64,000 nt of DNA from Vibrio sp. B1FLJ16 (GTDB lineage Bacteria; Pseudomonadota; Gammaproteobacteria; Enterobacterales; Vibrionaceae), in assembly GCF_905175385.1 (NCBI RefSeq), contig NZ_HG992750.1, positions 1,240,001 through 1,304,000 of the forward strand. The letters run 5' to 3'. Positions 17,326 to 28,045 of this stretch are shown here, piece after piece (positions within the stretch are counted from its first letter, which is position 1; each line of letters opens with the position of its first letter). Both the position numbers and the translations under genes were made by a program. Under the pieces are notes generated by a model that did not search any database, was not told where the DNA came from, and was given only the letters and a program-made list of their open reading frames with translations.

Positions 17326-17498
17326 GCTATCCTGAATTTAAGACAGTGAGAGAAAGACCTATAAAACGATATACATGAATAACCGTTCCCAAAAAAGTGA
17401 ACTTATGAAATGCTTGCATTAAAACTCAGACACATGAGGTTTGTAAAAGCGGATTCTGTTGCCCAACAATAAATCAATAAAGACGAAGGAATATTAGC

Positions 17499-17600
17499 TT
17501 GAAAAACGGCGAACAATTTTGGAAAGGAGCAGAAATGTTTCAGCCAGATCTTGATGAAACGAAGGTGGGCATAAATGAGTCAGTGATTTTGTTAAATTAG
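17499..17600 (+). CDS. Possible 33-aa small protein or gene fragment
   Basis: An open frame from TTG 17499 (AAGGA 8 nt upstream) or ATG 17535 (AAAGGAG 5 nt upstream) to TAG at 17600. The peptide begins LKNGEQFWKGAEMFQPDLD and has coding-like composition. No family recognised. It may be a translated small protein or the tail of a lost gene. The rest of 17326-17728 shows nothing else. Confidence 0.25.
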   Translation: MKNGEQFWKGAEMFQPDLDETKVGINESVILLN

Positions 17601-17728
17601 CGAAATACGGATTAGGTTATGTATGGTGAACCTCCAAGTATGTGGCCAAAACCTTTTTGGCCACTACAATGAAGTGCTTTCAAGACAATGTAAATCACCT
17701 ATAAACTGGTCTGCATTATTGTAACAAC

Positions 17729-19174
17729 TCAGTCATCCAATCCTTGAATCGGGCTCATTGTGTGATAAACGGATTTCACACCACCAGTAATGGACAGCGC
17801 GTTCAAATTATCAATGAAGAAACGGCTGGTCATTGTATGCTTACCTCCATTGATGAAGATCTCGATCACTGACTTATCGACATAAACTTCGATGGTTTGC
17901 TTGGTGCTCAACCTCGGTGCTTTTCTCATAGAGCCAAACTCTTCCGCGTAGAGTTGAGACATCTTACTGCGGTCAAGCATGAACTCCATTTTTGTCGCAC
18001 TGAACACAATGTTATCACCCGCAGCATTGGCAAGCGTTAACTCAAACTCGTCCGTTTCTATTTCAAGCTGAACCATAAAGCTGGTTGTATCCAGTTCAAG
18101 AACGCTCTCAACCGCGACAGCTTCGCCTTGCAACGCTTTCAATTCAGGTAAAGCCGACTGTACCAGATAGCCATCTTGGATATGAAGCTCACGTGGTAGC
18201 GACAACATGCCTGCCCACTGATGCTCGTTAGATGGTGTATCAATCTCAGGCAGACCAATCCAAGCAATCATAATACGGCGGCCTGTATCATCTAAATAAG
18301 TCTGTGGTGCATAGAAATCGAAGCCGTAATCTGGCTGCGCGATGTCTTGGTGGTTTTCCAGTTCTACCGAATCTAGATTTAGGCGGTCACCAACAATATA
18401 AGCCACAGAATAGATGTTTTTGAAATCGTATGGGTTTTTGCTCGATACACCTTGTGGAGAAAACAGCATCACCGACTGATTATCTATTTCAAAGAAATCT
18501 GGGCATTCCCACATGTAGCCAAGGTTGTTGTAACGAGTTTGAATTGGGCCTTTGTGTTGCCAATTAATCAGGTCACGGCTGCGATACAACGCCATTGAGC
18601 CTGTCTCTTGAGGCGTTTGAGCCCCCACAACCATCAGGTAATCATCACCCTGCTTCCACACTTTTGGGTCGCGGAAATGTTCAGTGTAGTGATCGTTTTC
18701 GATAACAACGCCGTGCTTTTCTATTTTACCGTCGGCAGACATCTTGGCAAAACATTGAGTTGACACTCGCAACCAATGTTCATCACGCTTGTTACCAGTA
18801 AAGAACAACAATGCATTATCGTTTTCAACCAATGCACCACCAGAGTATACGCCGTGAGAGTCGTAATCTTGGTCTGGGTGCAGACCAATGCCGTGGTCTT
18901 GGAAATGAATGAAGTCCTTGGTAGAAAGGTGGTACCAGTACTTCATACCATGAACTGGACCAACTGGCGTCCATTGGTAAAATATGTGGTGTTCACCATT
19001 AAAGAAACACAGGCCATTCGGGTCATTGAGCAGACCAAACTTGGGCGCAATATGGTAGCTCGGATATCCAGCGTCTTGTTTGCGAAGCTTTACCATCGCA
19101 TCAATGCTTTCTTGAGAAATCTCTTCTATACGACGATATCTTTGCCCTACTGTCCAGTTCGAGTTCAAACTCAT
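17729..19174 (-). CDS. scrB: Sucrose-6-phosphate hydrolase (GH32)
   Basis: This 481-aa cytoplasmic beta-fructosidase splits sucrose-6-phosphate into glucose-6-phosphate and fructose. The five-bladed GH32 catalytic domain is marked by LLNDPNG (Asp51 nucleophile), FRDPKVW (transition-state Asp) and the acid/base Glu in WECPDFFE; a C-terminal beta-sandwich follows (about 350-481). The ATG at 19174 is the start: GAGGAG lies 5 nt before it and it overlaps the scrK stop as ATGA. The upstream in-frame extension to 19303 is shadow of scrK. It is the last gene of scrA-scrK-scrB and should be repressed by ScrR. Confidence 0.95.
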   Translation of the reverse strand: MSLNSNWTVGQRYRRIEEISQESIDAMVKLRKQDAGYPSYHIAPKFGLLNDPNGLCFFNGEHHIFYQWTPVGPVHGMKYWYHLSTKDFIHFQDHGIGLHPDQDYDSHGVYSGGALVENDNALLFFTGNKRDEHWLRVSTQCFAKMSADGKIEKHGVVIENDHYTEHFRDPKVWKQGDDYLMVVGAQTPQETGSMALYRSRDLINWQHKGPIQTRYNNLGYMWECPDFFEIDNQSVMLFSPQGVSSKNPYDFKNIYSVAYIVGDRLNLDSVELENHQDIAQPDYGFDFYAPQTYLDDTGRRIMIAWIGLPEIDTPSNEHQWAGMLSLPRELHIQDGYLVQSALPELKALQGEAVAVESVLELDTTSFMVQLEIETDEFELTLANAAGDNIVFSATKMEFMLDRSKMSQLYAEEFGSMRKAPRLSTKQTIEVYVDKSVIEIFINGGKHTMTSRFFIDNLNALSITGGVKSVYHTMSPIQGLDD

Positions 19175-20130
19175 ACATTCTCCTCTACGGCATTCGTAAT
19201 TGAAGAGTCTTTTTGAATAAACTGAGTTAGAGCTTCTTGCGTTGGAAGTGCAGTCATCGCGCCTTTTTGCGTTGTCGCCAATGCACCACACCCATTCGCC
19301 CACTGGATTGCAGAATCAACGACCCGTTGATTGTTCCACTCTTCATGTTGAGAAAGCTTTGCAAGCAAACCGCCAACAAAAGCATCGCCTGCGCCAGTGG
19401 TATCCACTGGAGTCACTGAGCGACCGGAAATCAACACACCTTGGTTTTCAAATACTCGCCAAACACCTTTCGCGCCCTGTGTAACCAGAACAAGCGTGTT
19501 GTTAAGATCTGCAATATGAGCCAAACCTTGTTCCATCGAAGTTGAATCGGTTAAGAAATCCAGCTCTTCTTCTGAGAATTTAACCACATCAGCCAGCTCA
19601 ACTGCTTGCATGACCACAGATTTGATTTCAGATGGGTTTTTCCACACTTCATCGCGAAGGTTTGGATCGAAGCTGATGTAACCGCCCGTGGCTTTCATGC
19701 GTCGGATGGCTTCAAAGGTACTGCTTCTGCTTGGTTCATTAGCCAAAGAGATTGAGCAGACGTGTAGCCACTCGTTTTTCTTAAATTCGGGAATGTCTTC
19801 AACAGACATAAACTGATCGGCACTTGGTTTAACCATAAACGTAAAGCTGCGCTCGCCTTGGTCATCAAGATCAACCACCACTGTTGATGTGCGTTGTTCA
19901 GGGTCCTTTACCAAATGTTCGGTATTCACACCTTCCTTTTGCAGAGTCACTTCCATAAAAGTGCCAAACGGGTCGTTACCCACTCGGCCGAAAAATGCAC
20001 TTTTACCTAAAAGGCGAGAAATCGCTACCGCGACATTGGCGGGAGCACCGCCCGGACATTTCAATAATGTCGCGTCAGTCTCCGGAATGAGGTCGACGAC
20101 TGCGTCTCCAGTTACCCAAACTTGATTCAT
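19171..20130 (-). CDS. scrK: Fructokinase (PfkB/ribokinase family)
   Basis: This 319-aa kinase phosphorylates the fructose released by ScrB to fructose-6-phosphate. PfkB signatures are both present: the N-terminal substrate region GGAPANVAVAISRLLG with GRVGNDPFG, and the C-terminal VTPVDTTGAGDAFVGG, in which the Asp of GAGD is the catalytic base. Start ATG 20130 with AAGG upstream; the longer frame to 20172 adds unrelated residues. The stop overlaps the scrB start (ATGA), giving translational coupling; scrA lies 166 nt upstream. Confidence 0.93.
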   Translation of the reverse strand: MNQVWVTGDAVVDLIPETDATLLKCPGGAPANVAVAISRLLGKSAFFGRVGNDPFGTFMEVTLQKEGVNTEHLVKDPEQRTSTVVVDLDDQGERSFTFMVKPSADQFMSVEDIPEFKKNEWLHVCSISLANEPSRSSTFEAIRRMKATGGYISFDPNLRDEVWKNPSEIKSVVMQAVELADVVKFSEEELDFLTDSTSMEQGLAHIADLNNTLVLVTQGAKGVWRVFENQGVLISGRSVTPVDTTGAGDAFVGGLLAKLSQHEEWNNQRVVDSAIQWANGCGALATTQKGAMTALPTQEALTQFIQKDSSITNAVEENV

Positions 20131-20256
20131 CTTTCTTACCTTAAAACTGAAAATCATGACAACCGAATACAATGTGACACCTCACGCTGTCATGTAAAAA
20201 TATAAAAAGGCTAGCTAAGCCAAATCACCTAGCTAGCACCCCAAAGCTCAGGAAAT

Positions 20257-20284
20257 GAAGTGAAAAAGGGGGGGGCTTCACTTC
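20257..20284. other. Inverted repeat in the scrA-scrK spacer
   Basis: GAAGTGAA (20257-20264) and TTCACTTC (20277-20284) flank a loop with a G8 run (20268-20275), right after the scrA stop. It may be an mRNA-stabilising or partial terminator hairpin that lowers scrKB expression relative to scrA. Confidence 0.5.
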
Positions 20285-20296
20285 TAGGGAGAAACG

Positions 20297-21736
20297 TTAA
20301 GCTGTTGCTTTAATGTTTTGCTTACTGTGCTCACGCAGACCTAAAACAACGGTAAGTGCAAAAGCAGTGACGAACGCGATAACCATACCTACCACGTAGT
20401 AGCCAATTTTTTCTGGCGATATTGAGATGATGCCAGGAATACCCGCGGCACCCAGTGCTTGTGCTTTCACATTGAGCATAGTGATAAATGCGCTTGAAAC
20501 TGCAGCTGCACAAACCGCTGCAATAAATGGGTAACGAAGCTTCAAGTTCACACCGAACATTGCAGGTTCAGTAATACCAAGCAGACCTGTTACACCAGAA
20601 GGAATCGCAATGCTCTTCATTTTTGTATCACGAGTCATGAAACCAACCGCCAGTGCCGCTGCGCCCTGTGACACGTTAGACATCGCCGCTATAGGGAAGA
20701 TAAACGTACCGCCAGTTGTTGCGATATCCGCAAGCAACTGAGTTTCAATTGCGATAAAGCTATGATGCATACCGGTGATAACGAACGGCGCATAAATCAA
20801 ACCAAATACCGCACCACCAATGAAGCCCGCGCTGTTGTATAACCAGTTAAGGCCGTCACCCAGCAGGAAGCCGATATCACGTGTAAATGGACCCACAACC
20901 GTGAATGTCAGTAGGCCAGTCACGAAAATAGCCAGTAGCGGCGTTAGCAAGTTATCCAGAACCGAAGGCACCACTTTACGTAGTCCAAGTTCAACTTTCG
21001 CTAGAATAAACGCAGAAACAAGAACTGGCAGTACTGAACCTTGATAGCCCACTTTCTCGATTTCGAAACCTAAAATGTTCCAAACTGGTATGCTGCCCGA
21101 TACCGATGCGCCACCGAAGCCCCAGCCGTTAAGTAGGTCTGGGTGAACCATCAACATACCTAAAGCTGCGCCAAGGTATGGGTTACCACCAAACTTTTTA
21201 CTCGCTGAAAATGCTAATAAAATAGGTAAGTACACAAAAGGGGCATTAGCAAATGTATTGATCATGTTTGCTAAGTCGGTCAACCCCGGGTTAGCGTCAA
21301 TTAAAGATTTGCCATCAATGAACAAGCCTTGAGCCGTCAATAGGTTATAGATACCCATCAACAGACCACCAGCAACAATCGCAGGAATGATTGGAACAAA
21401 AATATCAGACAGACCTTTCACCGCGCGTTGCAGGATATTCTGGTTGTCAGCACCCGCAGACGCCACATCGTTGGTCGACATTTCCTTCATTTCCGTCAGC
21501 TTAGCGAGTTCAGCATAAACTTGGTTAACGATGCCTGAACCAAAGATGATCTGATATTGACCTGCCACTTTAAACTGGCCTTTAACACCTTCTAGGTTAT
21601 CAATCGCCTGTTCATCAATTTTATCTTGGTCTGCAACAGCAAGACGCAGACGAGTCGCACAATGTGCGAGTGCGGTGATATTACTTTTACCACCTAATAG
21701 AGAAAGCAGCTCTTTTGCTATTTTTGGATAATTCAT
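20297..21736 (-). CDS. scrA: Sucrose-specific PTS EIIBC component
   Basis: The 479-aa transporter imports sucrose and phosphorylates it to sucrose-6-phosphate. The EIIB domain (about residues 1-85) carries the phosphorylated Cys26 in TALAHCATRLRLAV; the EIIC domain (about 105-475) has about ten membrane helices and the GITEPAMFGVNLK motif of the glucose-sucrose family. There is no EIIA domain and no EIIA gene nearby, so it should use the general EIIA-Glc (Crr), as known for ScrA proteins. Start ATG 21736 with GGGGT upstream; longer in-frame starts lie in the promoter. A ScrR-type operator is at 21778-21789. Confidence 0.94.
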   Translation of the reverse strand: MNYPKIAKELLSLLGGKSNITALAHCATRLRLAVADQDKIDEQAIDNLEGVKGQFKVAGQYQIIFGSGIVNQVYAELAKLTEMKEMSTNDVASAGADNQNILQRAVKGLSDIFVPIIPAIVAGGLLMGIYNLLTAQGLFIDGKSLIDANPGLTDLANMINTFANAPFVYLPILLAFSASKKFGGNPYLGAALGMLMVHPDLLNGWGFGGASVSGSIPVWNILGFEIEKVGYQGSVLPVLVSAFILAKVELGLRKVVPSVLDNLLTPLLAIFVTGLLTFTVVGPFTRDIGFLLGDGLNWLYNSAGFIGGAVFGLIYAPFVITGMHHSFIAIETQLLADIATTGGTFIFPIAAMSNVSQGAAALAVGFMTRDTKMKSIAIPSGVTGLLGITEPAMFGVNLKLRYPFIAAVCAAAVSSAFITMLNVKAQALGAAGIPGIISISPEKIGYYVVGMVIAFVTAFALTVVLGLREHSKQNIKATA

Positions 21737-21777
21737 TACATACCCCATTGGATTATCATTTGAGCCTTTGAATTTTT

Positions 21778-21789
21778 GGGAACGTTTGC
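21778..21789. promoter_or_regulatory. ScrR operator upstream of scrA
   Basis: GGGAACGTTTGC, centred on AACGTT like LacI-family operators, 42 nt before the scrA ATG. The same sequence in reverse is found before the porin gene (24499-24510). Confidence 0.7.
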
Positions 21790-21841
21790 AAAACAAATTT
21801 TGCCTAGAAATAGCAAATGATCAAAGATAACTGCTCAATAC

Positions 21842-21857
21842 TGTGAGAATGATCTTC
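21842..21857. promoter_or_regulatory. Possible CRP site between scrA and scrR
   Basis: TGTGAGAATGATCTTC has a perfect left half (TGTGA) and a weak right half. Catabolite control of sucrose genes by CRP is usual, but this site alone is modest evidence. Confidence 0.35.
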
Positions 21858-21927
21858 AAATTATCTCCCTAGGATAAGAAGACAGGGTTAAAATCTCCTA
21901 ATAGCAGGCAAATTTGATGCTCTGTTT

Positions 21928-21939
21928 GCAAACAATCCC
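21928..21939. promoter_or_regulatory. ScrR-like operator upstream of scrR
   Basis: GCAAACAATCCC differs from the scrA/porin operator GCAAACGTTCCC at two central bases and overlaps the palindrome TGTTTGCAAACA, 31 nt before the scrR ATG; probably autoregulatory. Confidence 0.5.
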
Positions 21940-21969
21940 AAAACTAAAAATACAAATGGATAATGAATA

Positions 21970-22956
21970 ATGGCTAGTCTTCATGATGTCGCTCGTCTCG
22001 CTGGAGTTTCCAAGTCGACGGTCTCAAGAGTAATCAACGATGAGTATGGCGTAAAAGACGCGACCAAAGTAAAGGTGCGTAAAGCGGTTGAAGAGTGTGG
22101 CTATCTCCCAAACCAAGTCGCTAAAGACTTAAAGTCTCAGAAAACCAACCTAGTTGGCGTGATTGTTCCTAGGGTTTCTTCCCACGCCACCTCTCAAGGT
22201 GTCGATGGTTTAACCGCAGTCTTAGAGCAAGCGGGCAAGCATGTTTTATTAGCGAGCACACACCAAACACACCACAAAGAACTTGAATACATTCAGATAT
22301 TTAACCAGAAACGCGTTGAAGGTATCATCCTGTACGCAACCCACCTCGACAACAAATTAGTCAAAGCCATTCAAAGCTCTGCAGTGCCAGTAGTATTGGT
22401 TGGTCAAGACGGTTCAATGTTTAACATCCCAAGTATTGTGCACGACGACACTCGCGTAGGGTTTGAAGCGGGCAACCGTCTCATCGCGAAAGGTTGTAAG
22501 CATATGGGATTCATCGGTGTGCAAGGCGATGATATCGCGGTTGATAAGATGAGATCGGAAGGCTTCGCTCAATCGCTTCAATTCAACGACCTCACACTGC
22601 AATTTCACGCCCGTGGCGACTTCACCATAGAGTCGGGTTACAAGTTGACTAAACAGTCTCTAAAGGAGCACACCAAGCTCGACGGCCTGTTCTGCGCAAC
22701 TGACCGTATCGCAATCGGTGCGATCAAAGCCATTCAGGAAGCAGGCCTCGTTCCAGGAAAGGATGTCTTGGTACTCGGTGTGGGTGACGATGAGCTCGCT
22801 TCAGTATGCACACCAACGCTTTCTACGTTTAACTATGCGTTTGATAAAGCGGGAGAAAATGGAGCCAAGCTGCTGCTCGACCGTATTGAGAAAAAAGGCT
22901 TTGAAATGAGTAAGATGGTGTTGACCTTCACGACTATTGACCGAGAGTCTTGCTAG
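21970..22956 (+). CDS. scrR: LacI-family sucrose operon repressor
   Basis: The 328-aa repressor has an N-terminal LacI HTH (MASLHDVARLAGVSKSTVSRVIN), the hinge helix region (YLPNQVAKDLKSQKTNLVGVIVP) and a periplasmic-binding-protein-like effector domain. It is divergent from scrA with a 233-nt shared region holding two operator-like sequences; two more lie before the porin gene. ScrR proteins respond to sucrose, fructose or fructose-1-phosphate; which applies here is not visible. A terminator follows at 22993-23032. Confidence 0.92.
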   Translation: MASLHDVARLAGVSKSTVSRVINDEYGVKDATKVKVRKAVEECGYLPNQVAKDLKSQKTNLVGVIVPRVSSHATSQGVDGLTAVLEQAGKHVLLASTHQTHHKELEYIQIFNQKRVEGIILYATHLDNKLVKAIQSSAVPVVLVGQDGSMFNIPSIVHDDTRVGFEAGNRLIAKGCKHMGFIGVQGDDIAVDKMRSEGFAQSLQFNDLTLQFHARGDFTIESGYKLTKQSLKEHTKLDGLFCATDRIAIGAIKAIQEAGLVPGKDVLVLGVGDDELASVCTPTLSTFNYAFDKAGENGAKLLLDRIEKKGFEMSKMVLTFTTIDRESC

Positions 22957-22992
22957 CGATTGATTTCAGAGATCAAGTTACCCCAAGATAAA

Positions 22993-23032
22993 AAATGCCA
23001 ACCTCCGAATTGAAACGATAAGGTTGGCATTT
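22993..23032. terminator. Bidirectional terminator between scrR and the porin gene
   Basis: AAATGCCAACCT / AGGTTGGCATTT perfect 12-bp stem, 16-nt loop, A-rich left and T-ending right. Confidence 0.8.
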
Positions 23033-23090
23033 GATGATGCGACTATCACATCATGAGTAACACTCTCTACCTAAACGATATATCAGGCAA

Positions 23091-24479
<1,389 letters not shown>

Positions 24480-24498
24480 TTAATTGTTTTGGGTTTTT

Positions 24499-24510
24499 GC
24501 AAACGTTCCC
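24499..24510. promoter_or_regulatory. ScrR operator 1 upstream of the porin gene
   Basis: GCAAACGTTCCC, exact reverse complement of the scrA operator at 21778-21789, 35 nt before the porin ATG; flanked by TTTTT on the left as in the scrA copy. Confidence 0.7.
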
Positions 24511-24639
24511 AATGCAATTCGTAAGCGCATTTAGGCTTATACTTTTGATGTACAAGCTCTATATCGGAGAAGAAATAGAAATCAGTCGTGTTGATTGCTT
24601 CACTTTTTGTATCTGGGTGGATGATAGATCGATACTTTA

Positions 24640-24651
24640 GGGAACGTTACC
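24640..24651. promoter_or_regulatory. ScrR operator 2 upstream of the porin gene
   Basis: GGGAACGTTACC, matching the operator at 10 of 12 bases. Confidence 0.5.
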
Positions 24652-24915
24652 GACAATGCATAATTCTGATAACTTTGTCACAAGTGAAATTGATTAATGA
24701 GCTAAAAATAGTGTCTCGCGCACATTGAAGGCTTTAGTGCAGTGTTTCAAGCTGAACCAGAACACCTTTGGACATTCTTGCGTTACCGATTTAGCTAAAT
24801 TGACTATGCTTGGATTAGCCTAAGTATTGAAAAGTCGCTTAAATCGACGTTCACTTGTTGCTGAGGACGTGAACACTAGCTTTGGGCTCAGACATTATAG
24901 CTAGCCACAATAACG

Positions 24916-25410
24916 TCAATTCGTTTTTGATGCTGCGTGCTGCTCAATCATGAATGCGATCACTTCTTCGTCTAAACAAGATTTGGTGACATATTGGCGT
25001 TGCTTACCTAGATGAAGAATGAACCCTAAATCGGTTTGTTCAAGTTGGTCGATTTCACTCCAAGCGATGCAGCGGTCGATTTTACCGCTTTTGTAGTTCA
25101 CACCGTTCGTATTAATTTGAAGCACTACTTTGTTGCCACGGCTTGAGCTAATGCTTTGTCGCCATAGCCACCAAGTTCGTTTGAAGTAAACACTGAACGC
25201 TTCAATAACACTCAATACAATAAAGAACCAACCGACATAACCGTTAGGTAGCAACTCAAACTCTAAAAGAACCACACCAAAAACAAGAAAGAACATCCCT
25301 TTCAAATACGATTGTGGGAACTTAGCCGGCTTGCTAGTTTGATCGTAACACTCGGCAAAGAAAGGCTTGTCGAGCATGTATTCTGTAGTGAAATCGAAAT
25401 CTTTGGACAT
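24916..25410 (-). CDS. YcxB-like two-helix membrane protein
   Basis: A 164-aa protein: a short N-terminal segment (FDFTTEYMLDKPFFAECYDQ), two closely spaced membrane helices (about residues 38-75), then a soluble beta-rich domain with the conserved SEIDQLEQTDLGFILHLGKQR stretch. This is the layout of the YcxB family (unknown function). Convergence or operon links are absent; it stands alone. Ribosome site weak. Family assignment is by pattern only. Confidence 0.55.
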   Translation of the reverse strand: MSKDFDFTTEYMLDKPFFAECYDQTSKPAKFPQSYLKGMFFLVFGVVLLEFELLPNGYVGWFFIVLSVIEAFSVYFKRTWWLWRQSISSSRGNKVVLQINTNGVNYKSGKIDRCIAWSEIDQLEQTDLGFILHLGKQRQYVTKSCLDEEVIAFMIEQHAASKTN

Positions 25411-25671
25411 GTATGGTTACTTTAAGGTTTCTGTGAATGAGTATTTCATGTTGCGTTCTTGCAACACAAGCATTGTATCGCTTCTCGGGGCTTATCTTTA
25501 GCAATTTTGATTCTGTTTTGTAAATCAATAATACCGATAGACTCAATAAGAACCATTGCTACGCAGAGGATGGGGGAAGTAAATTAGAGTTACGCACGTA
25601 CTTGTTGAGTGTAAGGTTTATTTATTTCTATTAAGCGCCTGTTTCAGCGCCTAATAAAGCAACATAATTTT

Positions 25672-25932
25672 CTATTTTAGAGGATCGTTGTCTGGCAATG
25701 CATTGTGAATCCAAAGTGCCAGTCTATGTTTGATGTTTGCGCCGTCGAGCTTGCTGTCAGGTAGTGGCGTGATCTGTTTGGCATCGACCAAGAATAAGTA
25801 AATCGCTTTTACTCTTACAGGTTGTGGTGACTGAGGGAGTTCAAAACCTTGCAGCTTTGCCATCTTCCCACCGATCTCAAGTGCCTTCTTAACCAGTTTG
25901 TCTTCATTTTGAAGCTTGGATTTTTGTGACAT
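25672..25932 (-). CDS. DUF5062 family protein
   Basis: An 86-aa soluble, basic, helical protein (NEDKLVKKALEIGGKMAKLQGF, then KAIYLFLVDAKQITPLP and IKHRLALWIHNALP), as in DUF5062 proteins of Vibrio and relatives; function unknown. Start ATG 25932 has GAGGA 8 nt upstream; an in-frame ATG at 25983 adds 17 residues and lacks one. Confidence 0.65.
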   Translation of the reverse strand: MSQKSKLQNEDKLVKKALEIGGKMAKLQGFELPQSPQPVRVKAIYLFLVDAKQITPLPDSKLDGANIKHRLALWIHNALPDNDPLK

Positions 25933-26153
25933 TGATAGAATCCTCTTCTTAGGGTCAACTAAGAATACCTTAAGTGTCTCCAATGGCGTGTTAGTAAGCT
26001 CTCATATTGATAAGTTTAGGCTACAACATTCAGTAAGTGCTTAAAAAGCACACTGAACAATAATTTAGGAGCGCAAGTTACTGATATGGTTGATCGTGAC
26101 GGAAGCAATGAGCAAATGTACAGTGATAGCGAAAGTTTAATTTAGTATATCCT

Positions 26154-26177
26154 TCAGCCCGGCAGTACCCGGGCTGA
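26154..26177. terminator. Hairpin after the aspartase gene
   Basis: TCAGCCCGG / CCGGGCTGA perfect 9-bp stem with 6-nt loop, 15 nt past the stop codon of the minus-strand aspartase gene; the tail is not strongly T-rich. Confidence 0.55.
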
Positions 26178-26191
26178 TTACTTCTTACAGG

Positions 26192-28045
26192 TTACCCCAC
26201 CATTTTTTCTGGGGCTAATACTTCATCAAGCTGTTGCTTGGTCAGTAACTTCTTCTCCAATACCAGGTCATAAACGCTACTCCCCTGTTCAAGTGCCTGT
26301 TTGGCAATGCTGGTACAAACTTCGTAGCCAAGGTATGGATTAAGCGCTGTTATAACACCTATAGAATTTCTGATATTGGCCGCGCACACATCTTCGTTTG
26401 CTGTAATCCCTTTAATGCAGCGCTCTCCGAGACTACTCATCCCATTTTTCAGGATCTCAACAGACTCAAATAAACTCTCGACCATTACCGGCTCCATAAC
26501 ATTGAGTTCAAGCTGCCCCGCTTCAGCTGCCAAGGTAATAGTAAGATCGTTTCCAATCACTTTATAAGCAATCTGGTTGACGACTTCTGGGATAACCGGG
26601 TTTACTTTACCAGGCATAATAGAAGACCCAGGCTGCATCGCTGGTAGGTTGATTTCGTTAAAACCTGCTCGGGGTCCAGATGAAAGTAATCGAAGGTCAT
26701 TACAAATCTTCGATAGCTTAACCGCGAGTTGTTTCAATGCTGAAGAATACATAACTAAAGAGCCTGTATCATGAGTGGCCTCGATTAGGTCCTCAGCCAG
26801 AACAATCTCTCTGCCCGTAATATCGCAAAGGTGAGGTATCACCTTGTCACGATAAGCGGCCTCAGCGTTAAGTCCGGTACCAATCGCAGTACCGCCTAAG
26901 TTGACGGTTAAAAATGGTTTGCTACACGTTTTTAAACGCTCGACCTCATTGCGCAGACTGGTGGCAAAAGCCTGAAAGCTCTGTCCTAAGGTCATGGGAA
27001 CCGCGTCCTGTAACTGAGTCCGCCCCATTTTCAGCACACCTGAGAATTCAGCCGCTTTATCATCGATATATTGAATCAATGAACAAACCTCTTTTAGCAA
27101 AGCATCGTTCGCATCCAGTAATGCAATTTTAATCGCTGTTGGGTATGCGTCATTTGTCGACTGAGAGCAGTTTACATGGTTATTAGGACTACAGTACTGA
27201 TACTCACCTCGTCGATGCCCCAATATTTCAAGCGCACGGTTTGCGATAACCTCGTTAGCGTTCATGTTAGTGGATGTGCCAGCTCCACCCTGTATCATGT
27301 CGACAATAAAGTGGTTATGCAGCATTCCCATATCAATTTCTTCACACGCTTGTCTTATTGCCTGCGCTACACCGTCCGGTATCAGTCCCAGCTCATAATT
27401 TGCTAACGCAGCCGCTTTTTTCACTTTGGCTAAACCACGAATAAAACTAGGGTAAAAATTGAGAGTAATGCCGCTAATATCAAAGTTCTCAAGTGCTCTT
27501 AGTGTCTGGATGCCGTAATACGCTGTATCAGGTATTTCTTTATATCCGAGCAGGTCGTGTTCGGTACGTTGACCCGCTGTACGATAAAGTTGAGCGATAT
27601 TCTCGTAACGACTGTTGGCATGCTGCATACGACGTATGATAAGCCCTGAAATGGTCGAATATATCTTGGTTGCCAGTTCACCATGAGCTTTAAATAGAGA
27701 GAGTAACTCTCCATTATCAAACTTGTACAGCAGGCTGTCACAAATCGCTCTCGCAGTGACATCTTGTTTATGCTCAGGAGCAATCAGAATAGTCTCGCCG
27801 ATAAATTCATGCTGAGAAAAAACAGTAACACTCTGCTCACTACCACTTCGGTCATCAAATATCTGAATACTCCCTGAGGCGATAACAAATAATGTGTCAG
27901 CGTCATCCTCACGATAAAACACGATCTCACCTGACTTGCACTGCTGAGGTTGTGCACACTCGGCGAATAGGCGTAAGGCAGACTCGGGAATATCCTGGAA
28001 AAGTTCAACACGACGAAGGCAATCAATAATGGTGTTTGTGTTCAT
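26192..28045 (-). CDS. Aspartate ammonia-lyase fused to an N-terminal cyclic-nucleotide-binding domain
   Basis: A 617-aa two-part protein. Residues about 10-130 are a CAP_ED cNMP-binding domain (LFQDIPESALRLFAECA, GEIVFYREDDADTLFVIASGSIQIFD, HEFIGETILI). Residues about 155-610 are a complete aspartase/fumarase lyase: RTEHDLLGYKEIPDTAYYGIQT, NHVNCSQSTNDAYPTA, GRTQLQDAVPMTLGQ and the mobile loop GSSIMPGKVNP near residue 470 with its catalytic Ser. TQLQDA and the QSTNDA form favour aspartase over fumarase. It would deaminate L-aspartate to fumarate and ammonia. Common AspA is about 480 aa and lacks the front domain. The cNMP phosphate cassette is poorly conserved, so cAMP binding is uncertain. 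AGGAA lies 10 nt before the ATG. Confidence 0.88.
   Translation of the reverse strand: MNTNTIIDCLRRVELFQDIPESALRLFAECAQPQQCKSGEIVFYREDDADTLFVIASGSIQIFDDRSGSEQSVTVFSQHEFIGETILIAPEHKQDVTARAICDSLLYKFDNGELLSLFKAHGELATKIYSTISGLIIRRMQHANSRYENIAQLYRTAGQRTEHDLLGYKEIPDTAYYGIQTLRALENFDISGITLNFYPSFIRGLAKVKKAAALANYELGLIPDGVAQAIRQACEEIDMGMLHNHFIVDMIQGGAGTSTNMNANEVIANRALEILGHRRGEYQYCSPNNHVNCSQSTNDAYPTAIKIALLDANDALLKEVCSLIQYIDDKAAEFSGVLKMGRTQLQDAVPMTLGQSFQAFATSLRNEVERLKTCSKPFLTVNLGGTAIGTGLNAEAAYRDKVIPHLCDITGREIVLAEDLIEATHDTGSLVMYSSALKQLAVKLSKICNDLRLLSSGPRAGFNEINLPAMQPGSSIMPGKVNPVIPEVVNQIAYKVIGNDLTITLAAEAGQLELNVMEPVMVESLFESVEILKNGMSSLGERCIKGITANEDVCAANIRNSIGVITALNPYLGYEVCTSIAKQALEQGSSVYDLVLEKKLLTKQQLDEVLAPEKMVG

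Noticed and set aside
18776-19216. 146-aa plus-strand frame antisense to scrB
   Set aside because: Opposite GH32 catalytic motifs; no start signal.
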